From Desulfobulbaceae bacterium (GTDB lineage Bacteria; Desulfobacterota; Desulfobulbia; Desulfobulbales; Desulfobulbaceae), in contig DAOVTM010000140.1 of the NCBI GenBank assembly GCA_030633145.1, positions 1 to 9,357 of the forward strand: a stretch of 9,357 bases of DNA, written 5' to 3'. The notes beneath the pieces were generated by a model. That model ran no database searches. It saw only the letters and a program-made list of their open reading frames with translations, and was not told the origin of the DNA. Below, piece after piece: positions 4,908-9,357 of this stretch (the first letter of the stretch is position 1; the number at the start of each line of letters is the position of its first letter). A program made the position numbers and the translations under genes.

Positions 4908-7313
4908 ATGCTGAACACAATTAAAAGACTCTGGACAGGCTCCATCAGACGGCAGTTAATGCTTGGCATTGCCCTGGTTCACGCCGTCCTGATGACAATT
5001 TTCGTCTTTGACCTGGTCCACAGGCAGCGAACCTTTCTCCAGGATCAGAGTGTCAGCAACACCCTGAGCCTGGCCCAGACCCTGGCCAGCAACTCGGTCT
5101 CCTGGGTACTGGCCCAGGATGTCATCGGCCTGGAAGAGGTGGTCAACTCCCAGAGCAGCTTCCCTGATCTTCTCTACGCCATGATTCTTTCACCGGACGG
5201 CAAGGTACTCGGCCACAGTGACCGCAGCAAGGTAGGACTCTATATTGACGATCCAGTCAGTAGCTCACTGATTAATGCCAGGGTCGAGGCGCAAAACCTG
5301 TTGATCAACGATGCCCTCATTGATATTGCCGCCCCCATCATTGCCAACGACCGCCTTATCGGCTGGGCCAGGGTTGCGACCTCCCAGGAGAGTATCAACG
5401 CCGGTCTGAAGATCATTATCCGAGACGGTGCCTGGTACACCCTTTTTGCCATTCTTGTCGGCTCCATCTTTGCCATGATCATGGCCCGGAGCCTGACCCA
5501 GGGTATTCAACATCTGGTTGAGGTGACAAACAGGGTCAGGGAGGGAGACGAGGAGATACGTCCCCTGGTACAGCGAGATGATGAACTCGGACGACTCAGC
5601 AGAACACTGAACAAAATGCTGGACACGATTCTCGCTCAGAAAAACAAGATCCTCAATGTGCAGCATAAGCAGCAGCAGACCCTGTTTGAATATGAAAAAA
5701 CAGTTGAACAGCTACAAAAGAGCAATGTCCGCCTCAACCAGGAAATAGGTAAACGACAGGCAGCGGAAAAAACCGTGGCCGATGAAAAGGAACAACTGGC
5801 CGTAACCCTGGCATCCATCGGCGATGGTGTCATAACCACTGATATAGAAGGTACTATCCAGCTACTCAATCCGGTGGCCGAAGAGCTGACAGGCTGGACT
5901 CTGGCAGAGGCTATGGGCAGACCCCTGCATAAGATCTTCAAGGTAATCTGTCAGGACTATGAAACCGTTTGCACCGATCCAGTACATCGGGTCATGGAAC
6001 TGGGCAGAATCTCTCAGGAAGGCGATGACATCCTCCTTGAGGACAAAAACGGATTTCGCCGGGCTATTTCCGAGAGCGGCTCCCCCATCCGTGATCGCGA
6101 TGACCAGGTAATCGGGGTGGTCTTTGTCTTCCACGATACCACGGAAGAGCATAAAATGCGTGAACAGGTCTTTAAAACCAAAAAACTTGAATCCATTGGC
6201 GTGCTGGCCGGAGGCATTGCCCACGACTTCAACAATATTCTCACCGGAATGCTGGGCAATATCAGCCTGGCAAAGCTGTATGTTGACCAGGAGGGTCAGG
6301 CATTACCGCTCCTTGAAAGTGCGGAGCAGGCCTCCTTTCGTGCCAGGAAACTGACCCAGCAACTGCTGACCTTTTCCAAGGGAGGAGAGCCGATCCGGGA
6401 GAATGCCTCCCTGCCTCAGATTATAAAAGAGACTGCGGAATTTGCCCTTTCCGGCTCTTCGGTGAAATGTACCTACAGCTTTGCCAATGACCTGTCCGGA
6501 GCCTTTATTGACAAGGGACAGATAAGCCAGGTTATCCAGAACCTGATCCTGAACAGTATCCAGGCCATGCCAGGGGGCGGCACCATAGACCTTTCCTGTG
6601 AGAACTTGCGCGTTGCTCCGGACAGCCAGCTTCCACTCACACGGGGCGAATACGTCATGATGACCATCCGTGATACAGGAGTCGGCATCCAGCCGGAAAA
6701 TGTCTCCAGGGTCTTTGACCCCTATTACAGCACCAAACAACAGGGAAGCGGGCTTGGTCTGGCTATCTGTCATTCCATTATCCTGAAACATGACGGCTAT
6801 ATCACGGTTCAATCCTCTCCGGGAAAAGGCACCTGTTTTACCGTTTACCTGCCTGCCACCCGGGAAGAGGCAAAGGAAAGCAGTGAGAAAAAGAATACTT
6901 TTGAGCCGGGCAGCGGTACTGTAATGGTCATGGATGATGAAAAAATTATCCGCGCAGTATCCAGAAGTATGCTCGAAAATGGCGGCTACACCGCAATAAC
7001 GGTCAAAGACGGAGAAGAGGCTCTGGCACGTTACCAGCAGCAGATGGAGACAGGGGAGCCGGTTGATCTTGTCATCATGGATTTGACTATTCCCGGCGGA
7101 ATGGGAGGAAAAGTGGCGGTTGCCAAACTGCTTGAAATTGATCCTGCGGCAAAGGTGATTGTTTCCAGCGGGTACTCCAATGATCCGGTGGTGGCCGACT
7201 ATGCGGCATACGGCTTTACGGCCTCGGTCAGTAAACCCTACTCCTTAAAAGAACTGCTGGAGACGGTGCAGCAGGTGCTGGATAATGACAATAATGTAAA
7301 TAATGGGAATTAG
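4908..7313 (+). CDS. Hybrid sensor histidine kinase (periplasmic sensor-HAMP-PAS-HisKA-HATPase-REC)
   Basis: Inner-membrane two-component sensor that autophosphorylates a histidine and passes the phosphate to its own receiver. Order in the 801 residues: first membrane segment about 17-36; periplasmic sensor about 40-172; second membrane segment about 175-194; HAMP about 195-246; coiled coil about 247-297; PAS about 298-414 (GDGVITTDIEGTIQLLNPVAE); HisKA with H439 in GGIAHDFNNIL; HATPase with N box NLILNSIQAM (545-554), DTGVGI (589-594) and GSGLGLAI (613-620); receiver about 670-791 with D676/D677, phospho-acceptor D725 and K776. All catalytic residues look intact. It lacks an HPt or DNA-binding output, so a separate HPt protein or regulator elsewhere must receive the signal. 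Spacing of 15 bp from the PhnD-like lipoprotein suggests one operon and a ligand-relay role, as for periplasmic-binding-protein-assisted kinases. Its TAG overlaps the stop of the opposing gene. Confidence 0.95.
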   Translation: MLNTIKRLWTGSIRRQLMLGIALVHAVLMTIFVFDLVHRQRTFLQDQSVSNTLSLAQTLASNSVSWVLAQDVIGLEEVVNSQSSFPDLLYAMILSPDGKVLGHSDRSKVGLYIDDPVSSSLINARVEAQNLLINDALIDIAAPIIANDRLIGWARVATSQESINAGLKIIIRDGAWYTLFAILVGSIFAMIMARSLTQGIQHLVEVTNRVREGDEEIRPLVQRDDELGRLSRTLNKMLDTILAQKNKILNVQHKQQQTLFEYEKTVEQLQKSNVRLNQEIGKRQAAEKTVADEKEQLAVTLASIGDGVITTDIEGTIQLLNPVAEELTGWTLAEAMGRPLHKIFKVICQDYETVCTDPVHRVMELGRISQEGDDILLEDKNGFRRAISESGSPIRDRDDQVIGVVFVFHDTTEEHKMREQVFKTKKLESIGVLAGGIAHDFNNILTGMLGNISLAKLYVDQEGQALPLLESAEQASFRARKLTQQLLTFSKGGEPIRENASLPQIIKETAEFALSGSSVKCTYSFANDLSGAFIDKGQISQVIQNLILNSIQAMPGGGTIDLSCENLRVAPDSQLPLTRGEYVMMTIRDTGVGIQPENVSRVFDPYYSTKQQGSGLGLAICHSIILKHDGYITVQSSPGKGTCFTVYLPATREEAKESSEKKNTFEPGSGTVMVMDDEKIIRAVSRSMLENGGYTAITVKDGEEALARYQQQMETGEPVDLVIMDLTIPGGMGGKVAVAKLLEIDPAAKVIVSSGYSNDPVVADYAAYGFTASVSKPYSLKELLETVQQVLDNDNNVNNGN

Positions 7314-7699
7314 CCTCCCTCCCGCATGGCAAGAAGCTCCCGTTTTCCCAGATCCTTGAGAAAGCCGGTCACGGCAAGTTCTGCCTCCCGGCTCCCCAGC
7401 TGGTGCGTTGTGCGAAACCGCTCCACAATCTCAGCCACAGTGAGCTGATTATCCACCAGCTGCCAGACTGAACTGCCCAGGACATCCAACTGCAGCTTGC
7501 GGGTGACCCTATTGGATGGCCGATGGGAGAACCGTTTAAAGACCGACTGAAACCAGGGCTTAACCTCCACCGGCCAGGAGAGTAGCAGCCCATCCTCCTG
7601 CTCCTCTGCCTTGACCTCGGGATTACAGATCGGAATACAGGACAGGGCCTGTTGTCGATGCAGCGGTGCAGCTAATTGGGTCTCTTTCTGCCTGCTCAT
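7310..7699 (-). CDS. PqqD-fold protein (RRE/peptide-chaperone-like), orphan
   Basis: PqqD-type proteins bind precursor peptides and hand them to modifying enzymes, typically radical SAM proteins. In this 129-residue product the PqqD core spans about 24-122: RKLQLDVLGSSVWQLVDNQL (67-86) then TVAEIVERF (87-95) and a final helix SREAELAVTGFLKDLGKREL, matching the family pattern of a small hydrophobic strand pair and helical bundle. It has an N-terminal extension of about 20 residues. It is the last gene of a three-gene minus-strand operon and starts in an ATGA overlap (7696-7699) with the preceding gene, so translation is probably coupled. Its TAA (7310-7312) overlaps the kinase stop on the other strand. 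No precursor peptide or radical SAM gene is seen in the window, so its partner is unknown; the preceding unknown protein is the obvious candidate. Confidence 0.75.
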   Translation of the reverse strand: MSRQKETQLAAPLHRQQALSCIPICNPEVKAEEQEDGLLLSWPVEVKPWFQSVFKRFSHRPSNRVTRKLQLDVLGSSVWQLVDNQLTVAEIVERFRTTHQLGSREAELAVTGFLKDLGKRELLAMREGG

Positions 7700-8616
7700 C
7701 GTGCTTTACATCTCTGGAGAAATCCCTCTATCCTGCTGCTGTCAATGGGTTGGTTTGACTGCGCCTGTACCCCCAGAATGACATTTTCCGCAGCATCATA
7801 GCGTAAACAGAGAAAATGGTCTGCCTGTTTACGCCGCAGGCTGGCCTTGAATCGCTGGAACCTATCAGCCTCTTGCTGCCAGCAGCCATAGTCATTGCCA
7901 TAGCCATCGCCATCCACGTCAACTCCCTCCTCCCCGCTTATCCTCTCTTCGCCATGAACCAGCAATTGTCGGGCAAGTTTGTCAAGCCCACCGCCCTCCA
8001 GCAACACCCGGGCCGGTTTAAAGCGCAGCAGGCTGAAAGAAAGTTCATCCAGTTGAAAAGAGATTACATAACGACCGGTATTGAATTCCTGGGACTGAAG
8101 AACAGCTTCCGCTGGCAGAGAAAAGGCGAGATCATAGATGGACCACGCCTGGGACTCTCCCTGCTGGTGACAACGCAGGGTCGTTATCAGCTGTTGGAAA
8201 ACCGGGGCAAACTGGTCACGGTTTTTATAGTAATACAACTGCAGCAATATGGTCAGATCACAGTGTGGACAGTGGAGAAGGAGTCCGGTACCGCGATTGG
8301 TACTGCCCTGCCAGGTAAAGCAATAACTGTTATACCGTGCCAGCTCCTGCTGCCACTGCTCGGGAACAGGCTCTTCACTGACCTGCTGCTCGAGGCTGCC
8401 TTTTTTGCTGCCTTTTTTTTTTGCTGAACCACGGAGTTGTTTCAGGAGCCGCTCAACGGAAACACTGCCCCTAACCTGCTTCCATTTTATCTCGCAAACC
8501 GGCTGATACTGCTCCTCAAACAAGAGGTAATCCTTGAGGATCACCACCGGCTGCCAGCTGAGCGGAGCCTGGAAACTGATCCCGTTCCAGGCAATCTGCT
8601 GCTGCAATTCACTCAT
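7696..8616 (-). CDS. Unrecognised ~306-residue protein, operon partner of the PqqD-like protein
   Basis: I do not recognise this family. The start chosen is ATG at 8614-8616, which shares its A with the upstream gene's TGA (TGATG), indicating translational coupling; a TTG one codon earlier (8619) is also in frame. The product looks cytoplasmic: no signal peptide or membrane segment. Numbered from that ATG, visible features are an N-terminal beta-rich part (about 8-50), a Lys/Gly/Ser tract (about 63-74) encoded by A10 and A6 runs, a CPHC knuckle (116-119) that could bind metal, and a low-complexity Asp/Gly stretch (about 233-244) encoded by 6-bp repeats. No helix-turn-helix, Walker or radical SAM motif is seen. 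The overlap with the PqqD-like gene suggests the two proteins act together. It may be a PqqD-associated maturation or scaffold protein, but this is speculation. Confidence 0.7.
   Translation of the reverse strand: MSELQQQIAWNGISFQAPLSWQPVVILKDYLLFEEQYQPVCEIKWKQVRGSVSVERLLKQLRGSAKKKGSKKGSLEQQVSEEPVPEQWQQELARYNSYCFTWQGSTNRGTGLLLHCPHCDLTILLQLYYYKNRDQFAPVFQQLITTLRCHQQGESQAWSIYDLAFSLPAEAVLQSQEFNTGRYVISFQLDELSFSLLRFKPARVLLEGGGLDKLARQLLVHGEERISGEEGVDVDGDGYGNDYGCWQQEADRFQRFKASLRRKQADHFLCLRYDAAENVILGVQAQSNQPIDSSRIEGFLQRCKAR
7885..7914. repeat. Five degenerate 6-bp tandem units inside the unknown gene
   Basis: The plus strand reads gccata, gtcatt, gccata, gccatc, gccatc (7885-7914). On the coding (minus) strand this gives the acidic Gly-rich run DGDGYGNDYG. 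It looks like a recent low-complexity expansion in an otherwise ordinary coding sequence. Confidence 0.6.
8413..8422 (-). repeat. A10 homopolymer run (T10 on the plus strand) inside the unknown gene
   Basis: Ten T's on the plus strand (8413-8422) give A10 in the coding strand, with another A6 run at 8401-8406 a few bases further on. They encode the KKK and KK of a Lys/Gly/Ser tract near residue 67. Such runs are prone to polymerase slippage, so the reading frame beyond could vary. Confidence 0.6.
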
Positions 8617-9239
8617 CAACGGGGAATCAGGCTCTGCCAGGTATCCTTGTCCGGTTCAGGCGGATTCTGGATCTTATTGAAGGCATCTGGATTATGGGTT
8701 TCACACGCCTTGTTAAAACACTTCCGTTCCGCTTCAACCCGATCCGGGTACTGCATTTTAACCATATTGCCGATAACCTCATTGGTGTTCTTCAGGTTAT
8801 GCTGGAGAAGGAGCGATACCCGGTTACCGTCCTTATCGACAAAATACCATTTCCAGCAGACAACAATGCCGAAACTATCACCGGCAAACTCATCTGGTTT
8901 GCCAAATTTTTTCTTAAACCGTTTCAAGAGTTTCTTATAAAACTTCCTGCTCGAATCCTGGTACTTGAGCTTGATCTTGACAATTTCTCCGGGCCGTTCG
9001 CAGACACCATATTCAATCACCCCTTTGCGAAAGCCGGGATATTTATCAATAACCACCTGTTTGAGGTAATTCTTGTAGCTGATAAACTCATACTCATCTA
9101 TGGAGGTACCCAGTTTAAAACCGCCCACTCCCAGAGGGGTCTCTTTTTCCTCTGCCCAAACCGGAGTAATAGTGATAATTATGAGCAGAGTGAATAGAAT
9201 CGCAAAAGACTTCAGTTGTAATTTCATATCAAACCTCAT
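8616..9239 (-). CDS. Secreted or periplasmic protein with four cysteines, family unknown
   Basis: First gene of the minus-strand operon. The 207-residue product has a Sec signal peptide: positive n-region (MKLQLK), hydrophobic core about 11-25 and a likely cut after TPVWA (residue 29), followed by a charged mature part. The mature domain has the opening PLGVGGFKLGTSIDEYEF (35-52), a Lys-rich helix (SSRKFYKKLLKRFKKKFGKPDEF, about 96-118) and four cysteines (C80, C128, C174, C179) that could form two disulfides. I do not know the family. Two starts compete: ATG at 9239 with AGGA five bases upstream, and ATG at 9227 with GAGG six bases upstream; the second gives the more typical signal peptide (203 residues). 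Its TGA (8616-8618) overlaps the start of the next gene. A palindromic repeat lies about 30 bp upstream, in its promoter region. Confidence 0.8.
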   Translation of the reverse strand: MRFDMKLQLKSFAILFTLLIIITITPVWAEEKETPLGVGGFKLGTSIDEYEFISYKNYLKQVVIDKYPGFRKGVIEYGVCERPGEIVKIKLKYQDSSRKFYKKLLKRFKKKFGKPDEFAGDSFGIVVCWKWYFVDKDGNRVSLLLQHNLKNTNEVIGNMVKMQYPDRVEAERKCFNKACETHNPDAFNKIQNPPEPDKDTWQSLIPR

Positions 9240-9269
9240 GTGTATCCTGTTTAAATTTTATGGCAGTCT

Positions 9270-9320
9270 CGTTCCTACTGACGGAGTCTCGCAGGCTCGC
9301 TTACCTCCTGCGTGGGAACG
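9270..9320. repeat. Palindromic repeat carrying the shared core, upstream of the minus-strand operon
   Basis: Outer arms cgttccta (9270-9277) and tgggaacg (9313-9320) pair over 8 bp with one G-T. Immediately inside, cgcagg (9290-9295) pairs with cctgcg (9307-9312). Between them lies the core also found at 3754-3771 and 3825-3842: cggagtct (9282-9289), an extra 8 bases, then cgcttacct (9298-9306). It resembles REP-like intergenic palindromes of the cgttcccacg type that are common in many genomes. Confidence 0.65.
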
Positions 9321-9332
9321 TAAATTGGACGA

Positions 9333-9357
9333 TCCAGCGTCCTGTACAGCCGCTGGA
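9333..9357. repeat. Second palindrome at the window edge
   Basis: tccagcg (9333-9339) and cgctgga (9351-9357) are perfectly complementary, and ctgtacag (9342-9349) inside is itself a palindrome. The right arm ends at the last base, so the element probably continues outside. Together with 9270-9320 it makes 9240-9357 almost wholly repeat DNA, with no gene seen. Confidence 0.6.

Noticed and set aside
6303..6812. 169-residue minus-strand open frame inside the kinase gene
   Set aside because: Antisense to the conserved HisKA/HATPase coding sequence.
7885..7920. EF-hand or dockerin calcium loop in the unknown protein
   Set aside because: DxDxDG is present but the position-12 acidic residue and flanking helices are missing; repeat expansion explains it better.
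7816..8427. 203-residue plus-strand open frame opposite the unknown gene
   Set aside because: It lies wholly antisense to a gene fixed on both sides by start-stop overlaps, and its hydrophobic stretch (VIAIAIAI) comes from the 6-bp repeat; no ribosome site or family feature.
8437..8940. 167-residue plus-strand open frame
   Set aside because: It crosses the antisense of two overlapping real genes and shows no recognisable domain.
8694..9197. 167-residue plus-strand open frame opposite the secreted protein gene
   Set aside because: The minus-strand frame has a signal peptide and ribosome sites; this one is a shadow.

Overview
The window looks like a chromosomal segment of a Gram-negative bacterium. 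It carries an FtsB-type divisome protein, a lipobox lipoprotein, a periplasmic Sec-type protein and a membrane hybrid histidine kinase. The overall style (moderate-GC backbone, Fe-S UDG-superfamily protein, PhnD-like lipoprotein beside a sensor kinase, orphan PqqD-like protein) suggests Desulfobacterota (Desulfobulbales-like). That placement is an impression from protein style, not a search result.

Region 1 (1-1914) is a very AT-rich two-gene cassette: a PD-(D/E)XK nuclease whose end overlaps a complete C5-cytosine methyltransferase, forming a type II restriction-modification system. By hand count, 481-540 has 11 G/C of 60, whereas 3241-3300 in the host backbone has 39 of 60. The module therefore looks horizontally acquired and landed just upstream of ftsB. 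Region 2 (1991-2642) holds ftsB (+) converging on a small FmdB-type zinc-ribbon gene (-), with a short tandem repeat and a hairpin between them. Region 3 (2643-3566) is a divergent AT-rich promoter region followed by a UDG-superfamily protein that keeps the four Fe-S cysteines but has altered catalytic motifs.

Region 4 (3567-3938) is 372 bp without a convincing gene. It is dense in inverted repeats arranged in an interleaved A-B-A'-C-B'-C' order, so two neighbouring hairpins have mutually complementary loops. Its core repeat recurs at 3645-3653 and near the right end of the window (9282-9306), each time inside or beside another palindrome. This is the most unusual signal here.

Region 5 (3939-7313) is a two-gene signalling unit: a PhnD-like substrate-binding lipoprotein and an 801-residue hybrid histidine kinase (periplasmic sensor, HAMP, PAS, HisKA, HATPase, REC), with no ABC transporter genes beside it. 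Region 6 (7310-9239, minus strand) is a tightly overlapping three-gene operon: a secreted four-cysteine protein, an unrecognised ~306-residue protein, and a PqqD-fold protein without a visible radical SAM partner. It converges on the kinase gene with overlapping stop codons. The last ~118 bp are palindromic repeat DNA upstream of that operon.
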